This document shows positions 1-10,659 of a stretch of DNA of 64,000 nucleotides, piece by piece (within the stretch, counting starts at the first letter, position 1; each line of letters opens with the position of its first letter). The DNA comes from Lodderomyces elongisporus (taxonomy: Eukaryota > Ascomycota > Pichiomycetes > Serinales > Debaryomycetaceae). Made by a program: the position numbers and the translations under genes. The notes beneath the pieces were generated by a model, which made no database searches, was not told where the DNA came from, and worked only from the letters and a program-made list of their open reading frames with translations. The stretch covers positions 558,001 to 622,000 of the forward strand of contig NC_083676.1 in NCBI RefSeq assembly GCF_030384665.1, read 5' to 3'.

Positions 1-824
1 TTGTCTACAAAGAAACACGTTTTCGAATACTTGGAACCACGATCTCGACAGGTTTAATGTGTCAATATATACCGCACATGAAACTTGTTGTTATCGACGA
101 TGATCAGGACTCATTATGTGATGAGCTATATAATAAACCTCCATCTTCGGCAACTTCATTTCTTCATCTCAAGAAGGACTCGCATGCGGAGTTGCCACAA
201 TTCAATTTTAATGATCCAAGTACATTTATCAACCCTGTACCTTCAAAGCAAAATAAATTAGCATATAGACTCTCCACGTCGCTTACGCCGATAGACCTTA
301 AGCATGGTCTTATACCGATTGAGCTTCCTCCTTTTGGAAGCTTCAAGGATTCATCATTGTATTTACCGAATACAACGTTTGGTATTCCCAAAAAGTATAA
401 TGACTTGGGAAGGGTGGAAGTGTATCAGAACCTCAACGCTACGTTACCGTCATCATCATCATTGAATGCCGGCCCAGTAACACCACAAGTATCTTCTTCA
501 GAGACAGACCAAGGTATTTTCCCCATGACTTCGGCTTCGTCTCATGCCAACACAGCCAATGAAGCGAATAATACTAATGGTACTATCAGTGGTAATGACA
601 ACAACCCTTTCAGATCGGAATATGCCAAGGATGTCAACAGCACATTATCGGTGGACATGGACACAATGGTTCTTACAGTGATTTTGAGCACGATGCGTGA
701 AGTTAACGTGCGCAATGCTGGTAAATCCAGTTCAAATACTGGAATAATTGGTGGTCATGCTGCATCGATGGCTCGAGTTGGTGGATTTGGAATGGGAGGT
801 GCTGGTCCGTTGAATCTTATGTGA
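1..824 (+). CDS. C-terminal part of an unidentified protein (5' end outside window)
   Basis: The reading frame is open from base 3 to the TGA at 822-824. There is no stop before the first ATG at 57, and codons 3-56 read smoothly into it (…RILGTTISTGLMCQYIP…), so the true start lies upstream of the window and the ATG at 57 is internal. About 273 residues are visible. The first half looks folded, with hydrophobic strands such as MKLVVIDDD. The middle is Ser/Asn/Thr-rich and probably disordered. A short helix-like stretch (DMDTMVLTVILSTMREV) follows, and the end is rich in Gly and Ala. I do not recognise the family and assign no function. It converges on the SR-protein gene, whose stop codon is 303 bp away. 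Confidence 0.75.
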   Translation, partial: VYKETRFRILGTTISTGLMCQYIPHMKLVVIDDDQDSLCDELYNKPPSSATSFLHLKKDSHAELPQFNFNDPSTFINPVPSKQNKLAYRLSTSLTPIDLKHGLIPIELPPFGSFKDSSLYLPNTTFGIPKKYNDLGRVEVYQNLNATLPSSSSLNAGPVTPQVSSSETDQGIFPMTSASSHANTANEANNTNGTISGNDNNPFRSEYAKDVNSTLSVDMDTMVLTVILSTMREVNVRNAGKSSSNTGIIGGHAASMARVGGFGMGGAGPLNLM

Positions 825-1127
825 GATGACTTGGGAGGAAACATACCAGATGATGGAAATTTGAAGAAAATGGAAAGCATGGAAGACATGGAAAACATGG
901 AAAACATAAAAAACGGCAAGTAAATAGTATTATAGAATGATACCGTCTGCTAAATTGTCCTTGCGGCTCTCGTGCTAATTCGTAAAAACAAAAATATACG
1001 CAGACGACACCATTGAAATAGATTCTGGTTTATAGATCATTCGTTGAATTGTTCAATGATTTATATCTTCTTCTAATTTGCGTGCTACTTTTATTTAACT
1101 AAATACTACATCAAATTCACAATTTTT
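825..1127. other. Convergent intergenic spacer
   Basis: This 303-bp AT-rich spacer lies between two convergent genes and should hold both 3' UTRs. It contains a small imperfect ATGGAAAAC/ATGGAAGAC repeat near 876-906. Nothing else is recognised. Confidence 0.6.
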
Positions 1128-3213
1128 TCAATATCTTTCAGGAGATCTGGATCGTTCTCTTCTCACTGGTGATCTCGATGGTGATCTACTATATCTTCCT
1201 CCACGCTCCTCGCCACGTTCCCTCTCGTTGATGTCACCACCTCTATATTCTCTATCTCTTTCTCTTTCTCTACCGCTATCAAAGCTTCCACCAGCGCCAC
1301 TGCCGCCTCCATTACTGCTGCTGCTACGTCCACTGCCTCTGTAGTCACCATATCCTCCTCCTCCTCCTACTCGACTTCTTGATGAGTATCCTCCATCTCT
1401 TCCACGGTAGCCATCATCATACCCACCATATCCACCACGTGAGTAGCCACCGTATCCACCACGACCGCCACTAGAATATCCATCATCGTATCCTCTGCGA
1501 CCATATCCACCTCTTGGAGGGTAGTCGCCTCTTGGAGGGTAACCTCCTCTACTGTATCCGTCATCGCCACCTCTTCCGTAACCGTCATCTCTGTAACCAC
1601 CATAACGTGCGGGGCCCCTTCCTCCTCTATAGCCACCACCTCTTCCATATGATGATGATGAAGATCTCTCACTCCTTGAAAAGGGGTCTGATCTAGCAAC
1701 TTGGACTACTAATCCGTTCCCATTAGTCCATGAGGTTTGCTTACCATCCAAGTCCAAGGCCCGCTCACAACTTTCGGCATCCTTGAACTCAACAAATGCG
1801 AATTTCTCACCATCGGTAGTTCTTGGTGGTGGAATATCTAATCTGACTAGTTCACCAAATCTAAGGGGGAAAAAAAAGAAGTAAATGTTAGTTGATTCTG
1901 AACAAATTATTATATAGAAAGTGTCAAATGCACGGGTATGTTTGAATATATATGTGTATATGTATGTTTCCCATTTTTCCTTTTCTCCTTCTCCCGTTTT
2001 ATGATTCATACATGTATGTAACTTTTGTTTCTTGTCCCCACCTAGTGATTTTGATTTGTTCAAAAAAAAAAAAAAAGAAAAGGACTCAAATGATTGTATC
2101 TTCTTGTTTGTTCATCTAGGTTATGTTGTTAGTAAAGTTCCAAACAGAAGTAGAGACCAGAGGATTCAAGGAAGTGAATAAAAAGTTTGACAATGAGGAA
2201 TTGAAAATGACAATGGACATGAGAATGAAGATAAGATGGTGATAGGAAAAAGAATAAAAAATAGATATGGAATATGAAATGAAATAAAATGATTCAAAAT
2301 GAGGAGTCATGGTATGACAAAGTGGGACTCAGTGTCGGCACTTGATATCGATCAATTGAAGATATTGGAAATGAATTGTGGAATAAATTTGAAGAAAAAA
2401 AATTAAAAAAGGGAAGGAAACAACAACAAGAATGAGGACAAGGACATAAATGGATATCGAGGTGAATCCAAAAGAAATGAAGTAAAGTCTGGTGACTGGC
2501 ACAAATGGAGATTGTGGAATCATTTGACATAGAATGAAGGAAAACAGGATTGAAATTTTCATGAAAATGGAATTGGAAATGGAAATGCAGATGGAAATGG
2601 AAATGGAAATGCAGATGGAAATGAAAATGGCAATAAAAGTTAAAACGAGTTTGATGATTTAAAAGGGTTCATCACTCGCAGATGGATGTAAATCAAATGT
2701 TAAAGTAGAAGTTAAGGCAAAGGTGAATTAAAGGGGATTGGAAGATAAATGCTGTGAAGGGAATAAGTGATATAGAAGTGGAATCGTTTTTTTGTTTTTG
2801 TTTTTAAAAACGATTAAAGCTTGGGAACTTTGCTGACGGGTAACCGTATATGAATTGGCAACTGATGCAACAATAATTTTTTCCAATTATCTTTTGCGTA
2901 ATAATGATCATGACTGATCATCAGGGGCGGGGGAAAACGTGCTTCCTCATTGAATCATTGAATCATTGAATCATTGAATCATTGAATCATTGGATTTTGT
3001 GGGATGAAAGGACTTTAATGTGTGGAGGGGATGTGCAATATGTTCGACATATTTGTTGAAAAGGGTGCTATTGGTGAAAATGCAATCAACCAGTCACATG
3101 GGATAAAACAAATATATTGATCGAAAATATACATACTTTTCAAACTCCGGTGCCAAGTCGGCAGCTTTGGACTCTCTAGTAAATCCAGTGACGTATAATG
3201 TGTTTTTTGGCAT
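1128..3213 (-). CDS. SR/RGG-type RNA-binding protein with one RRM, two exons
   Basis: Exon 1 is 3213-3137 and exon 2 is 1860-1128, giving 810 nt and 269 residues. Exon 1 begins MPKNTLYVTGF, the RNP2 strand of an RRM. The join restores …APEFEK-FGELVRLDIPPP…, followed by the RNP1-like FAFVEF. The splice signals are GTATGT at the donor, AACTAAC about 25 nt before the acceptor, and TTAG at the acceptor. After the single RRM (about residues 5-75) come a long Gly/Arg/Tyr/Ser region with RGG-like repeats and a C-terminal RS segment (SRSPSRSPVRRERSRSPERY). This layout resembles one-RRM SR proteins such as fission yeast Srp1, and in part Npl3. Such proteins act in nuclear mRNA processing and export and are modified by SR kinases and arginine methylases. 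Reading exon 2 alone back to an ATG at 2063 adds intron-encoded residues and loses RNP2. Confidence 0.85.
2566..2632. repeat. GGAAAT-type hexamer repeat in intron
   Basis: Imperfect tandem GGAAAT units are interspersed with GCAGAT. On the transcribed (minus) strand this becomes a pyrimidine-containing ATTTCC repeat within the long intron. Confidence 0.8.
2948..2992. repeat. CATTGAAT octamer tandem repeat
   Basis: Between five and six uninterrupted copies of an 8-bp unit lie in the distal (5') part of the SR-protein intron. Confidence 0.9.
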
Positions 3214-3510
3214 CTGGGATTGATTTGCTAAATGTTGTTTAGCTTTCCGGCTTCTTGATTAATCTAAAAAACCAAAATCGGCGATTCTAGTCACAAGTAT
3301 ATTTGCCATGACCTTTTATTCTATTTTTTTTTTGTCTTTTGTTTTTTCGCTTTCTCTGTCTCTCTGTCTGTCTGTCTGTCCGTCTTCAGACTAATTACCA
3401 TAATTTCAAATGTTACTTTAATTTCTCGACGTCGAATTGCTCTCTATTTACACGACCTAACCTATATCATTAATAAATAGAGATACATTACCTTTTCAGG
3501 AAGTCTAAAG

Positions 3511-3517
3511 TGACTCA
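3511..3517. promoter_or_regulatory. Candidate Gcn4/AP-1 site TGACTCA
   Basis: A perfect TGACTCA core lies about 300 bp upstream of the SR-protein ATG at 3213. A single 7-mer is weak evidence on its own. Confidence 0.25.
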
Positions 3518-4961
3518 TGAGACGAGTAGGAAAAAAAAACGTGACTAGTCAGAAACTTCTCCCCTCTTTGACCAGTGGATAAAAATAAGACACTGCACAT
3601 TGAAATGCGACACACTAATCATTCAAAATCATTCACCCAACAAAAAATAATTTGTTGAGCTTTTGTCGTCTCCTTCTTGTACTGGCCGTTGATTCAATCA
3701 ATCACAATCACCGCCGCACCAGTACAACACCATAGCCCTGCTCTCTCCTTTCCTCTTCTTCTCCCCCCCCCCCTCCCCACCGCGCCACCTACTGCGCATA
3801 TACGTTATATATTTTTGAAATTGGGTAGCGAAAACACGTTTTGGTTAATGGGGGAAGAGGAAGGGGAGGAAAGTAAAACAAAAGAGAAACACAAAAATAG
3901 ATTAGAAGTAAAAAAGATAAAAAAGTTACATAGTTATTATTTTGGGTTATTTGTTTTTGAACCAACCTGAATTTAATTGACTGACTGATTGATTGGTTCC
4001 GTTTTGATTTGGTATTAGCAATCACAATTTTCAGTGTGACTGCTTATAAGTTATATGAAACGAAAAGTAGATAAATTTCAACTTCAAGTTTACCATCAGC
4101 TGAAGCTTACATCCTAGTTTACAAAGTTTGTTTGCTTGTTTGCTTGTTGTTTTTTTTTTTGTTGTTCATTTGATGATGTTTTTTTTTCTGAGCATTCAAA
4201 ATCAATTGGTTGCAAATTTTAATGTACGACGCAAACAAATTAAACAAATCAACCAAGTTAAACAATACAATTGATTAGTTTAATTCAATATATTGCTTTT
4301 GCTTTTGCTTATGCTTTCTTTGATCCTCGAGACTGTTAGATCGAGAGCATATTTACTCAATTGTTAGTTAAAATGCAGGCTTTTATCATCTTTTCCCCCC
4401 CTCTTCCACCACCACCTTTTTTTTCATTCAAGTATGTTGATTGTTATTATTTTAAAGGTGATTAGAAACTGGATCTCTCTGTATCCCAGCAAGATTAACA
4501 ACACGGTACTTTGAATCAAACTTTTGTCAATAGATGATACCACAGACTTCAAGAGCAGGAATGGCGCTGTGCCTGATTGCCACGTCACACTGATGGAAAT
4601 TTTTATTCATTTGCCCTCTTTTTTGCGCCTCCACCTCCTTCGTGTTACTACAAACCTCTTTATATTCTGTTTACTCTTCTTTGTAATTTCAGGTACACAA
4701 CAACCCTTGTAACGTCTTTATTGCTACTGAACATAATTTTGCAAGAGCTAATCAATTATGGTACATATCTACAACTCCAGCCAAGTGTCTTATCATCATT
4801 CAGCGTATGTCTACAAACGTTTAACGAGCAAACTAATTTTAATTTTTTTATTGCCCTATGATAAATAACAAAATGAACTCCATTTGTTTGTTTCTCACAG
4901 TTCCTCTCACTCTCCATATATATATCTTGCCCTCTCTTTTCAAGGTAATTGTAGACTATAC

Positions 4962-5053
4962 CAAAACGAAAACGAAAACGAAAACCAAAACGAAAACCAA
5001 AACGAAAGCCAAAACAAAAGCCAAAACGAAAACCAAGCCCAAGACAAAGACAA
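4962..5053. repeat. AAAACG/AAAACC hexamer array
   Basis: Imperfect tandem hexamers. They create artificial lysine/threonine-rich reading frames that are not genes. Confidence 0.85.
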
Positions 5054-5356
5054 AAGAAAAAGAATGGGAGTAGGATGGAATAGGAGAGTGCTCAACAACT
5101 GTACTGTCTAATTATTGTTGGTAAATCGCACACCCATCATTTATAGCTGAGTGTCTTTCTTCCTCCTAGTAATTGTCTATTGCAAATAAAATAAAAAATT
5201 AAAAAATAAAAAAAATAAAAAAAATAAAAAAAATAAAAAAAAAAATTGTATAGCTCACACTCTATCACGGATCCCTCTTAACAATATCACACTATAACGC
5301 CAATACTTCTCTCCTTTCTTTTTTGCTCTCTTTTCCTCTTCTTCTTCCTCTTTTTC

Positions 5357-5404
5357 AGCTTCAACTTCAACTTCAACTTCAACTTCAACTTCAACTTCAA
5401 CTTT
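5357..5404. repeat. CTTCAA hexamer array
   Basis: About eight tandem CTTCAA units lie about 440 bp upstream of the SPT23 start. The antisense ORF across it (5255-5473) is a Glu/Val repeat artefact. Confidence 0.9.
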
Positions 5405-5841
5405 TCCTTCTTCCCTCTTTTTTATCACAATATCAGCAAAAGACGAATTCTCCACAAAAATCCTTTCCAACATCTTTTTAAGTTCGACCAGTAAGCAAAG
5501 AGACCACCAATAACAGTTACCCTATTCAACCGGTAATTTTGTAACCAACATCGGTATTTCTAAAAGTCTTTATAAATAAATAAATAAATATATATATATA
5601 TAAGATTATTTTCAATAGTTTATAAGACCAAAAAACAGAACAAAAGGAGAGATAGAGAAAGAGAATTAAAACAATTAGAGAAAAGAATTTCCTAAACCCA
5701 TTATCCAACCCATTTTCCTTTCCTTTTTATTAAAATTTTTTGTTTTCATTATCATTCCCCTTCCATTCACATCACTATCAACTTTCTCCAACTCATTCTT
5801 CTATTATTGCAACTGTATACTTTCCAAAGATAACCTAAATA

Positions 5842-8800
5842 ATGACATTTGCAATTAAGGAGGAACCATTATCCTCCCCCTTTATGAACATTGATGACAA
5901 TCACGATATAAGAAACCCACTTCGCAACATCCCAGGTAATATTGGAAATGAAGGAGTAGTGGGCGACGATGAGAATAGAGATATCTTGGACGAATTTTTG
6001 GATCAAAGAGTATACGACACTCCCGAAGCAGATATGCAACTACCTCTCCATAAGTTTGAAAATTGTGCTAGTAAACACCACCAACACCAACACCACCAAC
6101 ACCAACACCACCAACACCAACACCAACACCAAAGGAGCCAAAATGAAGATGAAGACGAAAACTTATTAAGCTCGCTATACGCACTTACGAGTAATGGCAA
6201 CACAACCATTAATAACTACCCCGATCACAATCAAAGTCAACAACAGAATATGGATACTTCTTTGGATGATGCAATAAATGACTTTGACAATCAATTTCAA
6301 GATATATTCACTACACAGAGAGATCTGCTGCTAAATAGCGAAGGAGTATCTCCCGGTGACGCCGATTACGTCTATAGAGATATACCAAGAGACAGTAATG
6401 TATCTCAACTTGGCGCTAATCTTAACGAACAACAACTGCAACAACTGCAACATGGACAAACTCAATTTCCAACTCCAATAAACAACCCTGCTTTTGCAAA
6501 TTCGTTGGGAAACAGTCTGCACATGGTGTCTGCACTTCCACCTACATCAATACCATTGACCGTGTATGAAAGCATTCGCGAGGAATTGGCTAAATTGAAA
6601 TTTGGAAGTCACCGCATAAATGCTGTACCCAAATCAATATCTGTTCCTGATCCATCATACTTGGACTTCTCTCCTGAAGCCATGGACAAATTACCCTACA
6701 AGCTTACACTAGATGGTTTGCCGTGTTATTCAAGGGTCGAGACCCAAATCAAATGCAAAATTACTCTTAGCCCTTCGCCAAGTGAAAGTCATCTTTTACA
6801 TATCTCACAAGACCTCATATCGAAGAATAAATTTTGTCTCGCAACCCCTGTGCAAAGTTTGGACCCCTTATTGAAAGAAAACCTTTTGTACTTGGATGCA
6901 TACGTACTTTCTTCTGACTTGCGAAAATCCTGCCACATTTGTTCAAGATGTATCAAAAGAGAACAAAAGAGAGCATCAAGAGGAAAAGCAGCAAGTACAA
7001 AAAGTAATAGTACAAATGCAAATAAAACTGCTGATAGCGGTGGAGATACTGAGGGTGCTAATTTGGATAACCAGACTGACTCCAAAACTCCTATAAAAAA
7101 CAATTCAAGTGCTTGGTCCGATGAACTGATGATCAAAAAGGCAATCATATTCAACTGCAAGGAGATTGTTTCATTCCCACCACCTTCGGGTATTCCAAAC
7201 GAGGCATTCAAGTCATTGGAACTATCAGCAAGAATCATTTGTTATTGCAGACACCACAAAGAGCAAGCAGGTTTCAAGATATTAGTTGTTATTAAAAACA
7301 ACAAAGGCGATGTTGTTGCCAAACAAATATCTTCACCTATTATGATTATGGATAGGAAGAAAAACATCCCATTGACTAGGGATTCCATACCAAACTCTGT
7401 TGCTAGTTCATCGGTCAATTTGAAAGAATTGGGTCGAGGACCTGAAAATGGGCTTGGACAGTTACTGGGTCTGATCAACGGTACAGGAAATGACCTGGTC
7501 AATGGCGATGGAGAAGCCACATACAAAAAGAAAAAGCTCTCAGCATCCGAATCGGATCATGATATCAAGTTTGACGTTTCTGGCGATCCACATCAATTGA
7601 CGCCAAATTCAATTGATGAATCCAACTCGGATTTCCACACAAATACAGACCTCGAATCTACCAATGGTTTAGGGATGGGTCTTGGCAATGGCAATGGTCA
7701 TGGTACCGGCATTGGTAATAGTAATGGCACTGGCAACAGCCATGTTCGCGGTCTCAAGAGGAAAAAACTTTCAGTTGATGATCCATTTAATCATCCTTCA
7801 AATCCAATGTATAATGGAAGTGTAAATGGTCACTCGCCAATGAGCAATAGTGATACAAATACGTCAGCTAATTTTAATTTTCTTAAGCAGCAACCTTCTT
7901 CGATGTCATTTCAAGGAATGTCGCCAATGGCTCTTGGTTCTCACTGCCCACCAGCGCCACATTTAATACAACCAAACTTTCAACAGTCCATGTCATTACC
8001 GCAGCAACAACAACAACAGCTGCCTCTGCAACTGCAACATCTCTCACAACAGCAACAGATGGAACAACTTAGGTTACCATCAATTCAAAGAATTATTCCT
8101 GCGCATGGACCAGTCAGAGGAGGCATTGAAATCACATTGCTTGGTTTCAACTTTAGACCTGGTTTATCTGTAAAATTTGGAGCACATCGTGCGCTTGCCA
8201 CGCATTGTTGGTCAGAAACTACAATTGTTACATATTTACCACCTGCACAACAACCAGGCCAAGTTTTGGTCACTTTTGAGAGTGATGAGATCCCTATTTT
8301 GCAACCTCAGCAACAACTGCAAATCTTTACATACACTGATGATACTGATCGACAATTGATTGAGTTGGCATTACAAATTGTTGGATTGAAAATGAATGGT
8401 AAATTGGAGGATGCAAAGAACATTGCAAGAAGAATTGTGGGTACAGATACCAAATCAGGTAATGGGTCAACGAGTACCACTCCAGTTGAATCTTCAAATA
8501 CACCACCTACAAATACCAGCGGCAATGCCAATGTTCACGCTTATGCTTGGTTCGATGCCGCTCATAGATCCTTGAAAAAATTGACGACCTCGGGTCTCAG
8601 CACACAAATCATCTTGGTCAAGTTACTATCTCTTGTTGATATGCCTAATTGTCCAATTGTAATACCAAATTGGCAACTTGCCAATAAGGAAGGGCAAACA
8701 TTGCTTCACTTGGCCACAATGAAGAATTATGCCAAATTGATTAAATTTTTGGTGACTCATGGGTGCAAGATCGATGTCAAGGATAATCACGGTATTACTC

Positions 8801-10176
8801 CATTGTTTCTTGCTTCTATGAATGGTAACAGGAGCTTGATGGAGTTTTACATTGGTTATTGTAAATCAAACTGGAACTTGAAATTGCTGAACAACTTGTA
8901 TTTGAAGGACTACTGTGATTTAAATGTGATTGATATGTTTAGCACATTGGAACGTGAAACTGGCTCAGCACGTGAAATTACTGATGAAGAGGAGATAGAT
9001 GAACAAGGAGTCGTCAGAAGAACAATGTCTTTTGACTCAATAGACTCTGTGTTGGAGCACAATTATGGTCGTCATATTTCCACCATGGTGTCATATGATG
9101 AAGTGACAACTCCAACACTACCCTCACAAGCCCCATCACCATCACCAACAACACATCAACAGCAACAGGAACAGATTGGTACAAGTTCACCTCCTAACAT
9201 TCCAGCTGATGATTCCAATGGCAAGAATTATATGGATGATCGCAATTATATTTCCGATTTTGCTGATTCTGAATTTGATTCTGAGGATGATTTTGACGAA
9301 GACGACGCAGATTATTGTGATGATGAATACAGTGAAAATGACGACAATAATGATGATGATGATGATGATGATGATTATGGTGATGATGTCAATGAACGAA
9401 AAGGTGAGAATTATGACAGAGGTGAGAACATAGCAACTGCGGGAAGTATGATAGCTCTTGCTCATGGCTCTATGACCCCTGCTAGTATTGCTAGTGTCTC
9501 TAGTGTTGCAACTAGTAGTGCAAGTACTATTAGGCAAGTCGAGGAAAATCAAGTTGATAATTCTGTTTCAAATGTAGCAACTAGTGCACCATCGTCTCCT
9601 GGTATCTGGCAAAAAGTCAAAAACGTGTTTTACAAAGAAGAGGATAGTGACTCGCTACCAAACTACGTTGATTTGTACCCATCTGGACCTTCTTCTTCAC
9701 TGGGTGCTAAGCCCAAGAGCGCAATTGAGCAAACTTTGAATCAGAGTCAGTCGATTACTGCCTCTCAAGTAACTCAGGTTAAAGACGATCTTCAAGAATC
9801 CCAAAGATCTTCAGCTTTACCTATTGTGCAAGAATCAACACTTGTTGAGCAAGATCATGATTTGGATGCTGGAGCAGCGTCTGATTCTTCGGAAGATATG
9901 GTCATTTCTTATATCAATCACCCACGTAAATCAGTCGAACATGACAAGATGTTGGTGTTCTTTTGGATCCCCATGTTGGTGATGATTGTTGCTTTGTTCT
10001 TTATGGTCAATGTGATGGGATACCGAATCAAGCAAATAGACCAAATACAACTGACAATGAGAGACGTGTTGGGCAATATAATGCTTGGAGGTAACGAAAG
10101 AATTGGCCGAGTATTTGCTACCAAAGCTGCTGCGGTTGCTGCAAGTGCAACAGGGGTATTGACGGGAAGAGGTTGA
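5842..10176 (+). CDS. SPT23: SPT23/MGA2-type membrane-tethered transcription factor
   Basis: 1444 residues. In order: an acidic N-terminus with a His/Gln tract (about 79-97); a conserved N-terminal domain (about 260-370) with an LPCY motif at 293 resembling the Rsp5-binding LPxY of the family; an IPT/TIG immunoglobulin-like fold (about 747-830); ankyrin repeats (about 945-1010, with GQTLLHLA and GITPLFLA); a poly-Asp stretch near 1170; and one C-terminal membrane helix (about 1370-1394) with a 50-residue tail. In S. cerevisiae Spt23 and Mga2 are ER-anchored precursors released by Rsp5 and the proteasome to activate OLE1, coupling membrane fluidity and oxygen to fatty-acid desaturation. The domain order identifies the family firmly. 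The choice of SPT23 over MGA2 is by convention, since CUG-clade species usually have one member. Confidence 0.93.
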   Translation: MTFAIKEEPLSSPFMNIDDNHDIRNPLRNIPGNIGNEGVVGDDENRDILDEFLDQRVYDTPEADMQLPLHKFENCASKHHQHQHHQHQHHQHQHQHQRSQNEDEDENLLSSLYALTSNGNTTINNYPDHNQSQQQNMDTSLDDAINDFDNQFQDIFTTQRDLLLNSEGVSPGDADYVYRDIPRDSNVSQLGANLNEQQLQQLQHGQTQFPTPINNPAFANSLGNSLHMVSALPPTSIPLTVYESIREELAKLKFGSHRINAVPKSISVPDPSYLDFSPEAMDKLPYKLTLDGLPCYSRVETQIKCKITLSPSPSESHLLHISQDLISKNKFCLATPVQSLDPLLKENLLYLDAYVLSSDLRKSCHICSRCIKREQKRASRGKAASTKSNSTNANKTADSGGDTEGANLDNQTDSKTPIKNNSSAWSDELMIKKAIIFNCKEIVSFPPPSGIPNEAFKSLELSARIICYCRHHKEQAGFKILVVIKNNKGDVVAKQISSPIMIMDRKKNIPLTRDSIPNSVASSSVNLKELGRGPENGLGQLLGLINGTGNDLVNGDGEATYKKKKLSASESDHDIKFDVSGDPHQLTPNSIDESNSDFHTNTDLESTNGLGMGLGNGNGHGTGIGNSNGTGNSHVRGLKRKKLSVDDPFNHPSNPMYNGSVNGHSPMSNSDTNTSANFNFLKQQPSSMSFQGMSPMALGSHCPPAPHLIQPNFQQSMSLPQQQQQQLPLQLQHLSQQQQMEQLRLPSIQRIIPAHGPVRGGIEITLLGFNFRPGLSVKFGAHRALATHCWSETTIVTYLPPAQQPGQVLVTFESDEIPILQPQQQLQIFTYTDDTDRQLIELALQIVGLKMNGKLEDAKNIARRIVGTDTKSGNGSTSTTPVESSNTPPTNTSGNANVHAYAWFDAAHRSLKKLTTSGLSTQIILVKLLSLVDMPNCPIVIPNWQLANKEGQTLLHLATMKNYAKLIKFLVTHGCKIDVKDNHGITPLFLASMNGNRSLMEFYIGYCKSNWNLKLLNNLYLKDYCDLNVIDMFSTLERETGSAREITDEEEIDEQGVVRRTMSFDSIDSVLEHNYGRHISTMVSYDEVTTPTLPSQAPSPSPTTHQQQQEQIGTSSPPNIPADDSNGKNYMDDRNYISDFADSEFDSEDDFDEDDADYCDDEYSENDDNNDDDDDDDDYGDDVNERKGENYDRGENIATAGSMIALAHGSMTPASIASVSSVATSSASTIRQVEENQVDNSVSNVATSAPSSPGIWQKVKNVFYKEEDSDSLPNYVDLYPSGPSSSLGAKPKSAIEQTLNQSQSITASQVTQVKDDLQESQRSSALPIVQESTLVEQDHDLDAGAASDSSEDMVISYINHPRKSVEHDKMLVFFWIPMLVMIVALFFMVNVMGYRIKQIDQIQLTMRDVLGNIMLGGNERIGRVFATKAAAVAASATGVLTGRG
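6076..6132 (+). repeat. CAACACCAC coding repeat (His/Gln tract)
   Basis: Tandem CACCAACAC-type units encode alternating His and Gln in the SPT23 N-terminus. Copy number is likely to vary between strains. Confidence 0.85.
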
Positions 10177-10659
10177 CAAATTTTATAATGAGTGTAATTT
10201 ATGAGATATACAAAGATGTATATGCTGTTTAGTTCGATAATGATATAGTTTTAGAGTTTATAAGTTTTGTTTGTTTTTTAAGTGTGTGTGTTTTTCATTC
10301 TTTTAATGAACATTTTTCTTTTCCTTTACTTTTTTAAGTCTAAATTTATTATTGTGCTCCCCAAGGTACGCAACTTTTTGTTTCACTGTTCGTTTGAGTT
10401 CCTGGCATCTCACAGGAGGTAAAAGCAATGAAATAGTCACGTGATTTGATGTTTGAGCCGCATTAGAATTAATCTAAGCTTCCCGCCATCCAATTTCCAC
10501 CACAAATCAACCGAAAGGACTTGAGACCTTCTACCCACTCATGGAAACACCAACCTAACCTTAATTCCTTCCACCTATCCGCACCCCCCCCCCCCCCCCG
10601 CGGCTAATTGTGTCAATTTTTAGCTTATACTCTCGCCACACATTTTTCTCATTTAAGTC
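10177..10659. other. SPT23-CSN2 intergenic region
   Basis: This 483-bp tandem intergenic region holds the SPT23 3' UTR and the CSN2 promoter. It contains a Cbf1-type E-box at 10437-10444 and a run of 16 C at 10584-10599, about 60 bp before the CSN2 start. Confidence 0.6.
10437..10444. promoter_or_regulatory. Cbf1-type E-box TCACGTGA
   Basis: A perfect 8-bp palindrome with the RTCACRTG consensus (GTCACGTGAT), about 220 bp upstream of the CSN2 ATG. This is the Cbf1/bHLH binding core in yeasts. Use here is inferred. Confidence 0.4.

Larger units (their letters stand above)
1861..3136 (-). other. 1276-nt spliceosomal intron inside the RRM
   Basis: The intron is bounded by GTATGT (3136-3131) and AG (1862-1861) on the minus strand, with a branch-point-like AACTAAC at 1893-1887. 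It interrupts codon 26. It contains a GGAAAT/GGAAATGCAGAT repeat (about 2566-2632) and an 8-bp CATTGAAT repeat (2948-2992). The short ORFs inside it show no protein-like composition. Confidence 0.85.
3214..5841. other. Long divergent intergenic region between the SR-protein gene and SPT23
   Basis: This is 2.6 kb with no credible coding sequence. The short ORFs present (for example 3677-3970 and 4858-5073) are pyrimidine tracts or hexamer repeats read as protein. It holds CT/TGTC tracts near 3350-3385, a Gcn4-like TGACTCA at 3511-3517, an (AAAACG/AAAACC) array, an A-rich AAATAAAA tract at 5190-5245 and a CTTCAA array. It must contain the promoters and 5' leaders of both flanking genes. The length fits the large upstream regions of regulatory genes in this yeast group. 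Confidence 0.6.

Noticed and set aside
1128..2063. Single-exon 311-residue version of the SR-protein with ATG at 2063
   Set aside because: It runs through the intron (a run of Phe and Lys residues, no RNP2) and ignores a clean exon 1 with GTATGT donor.
2948..2992. TGATTCA copies on the minus strand as a Gcn4-site array
   Set aside because: The core is TGATTCA rather than TGACTCA, and the repeat lies inside an intron.
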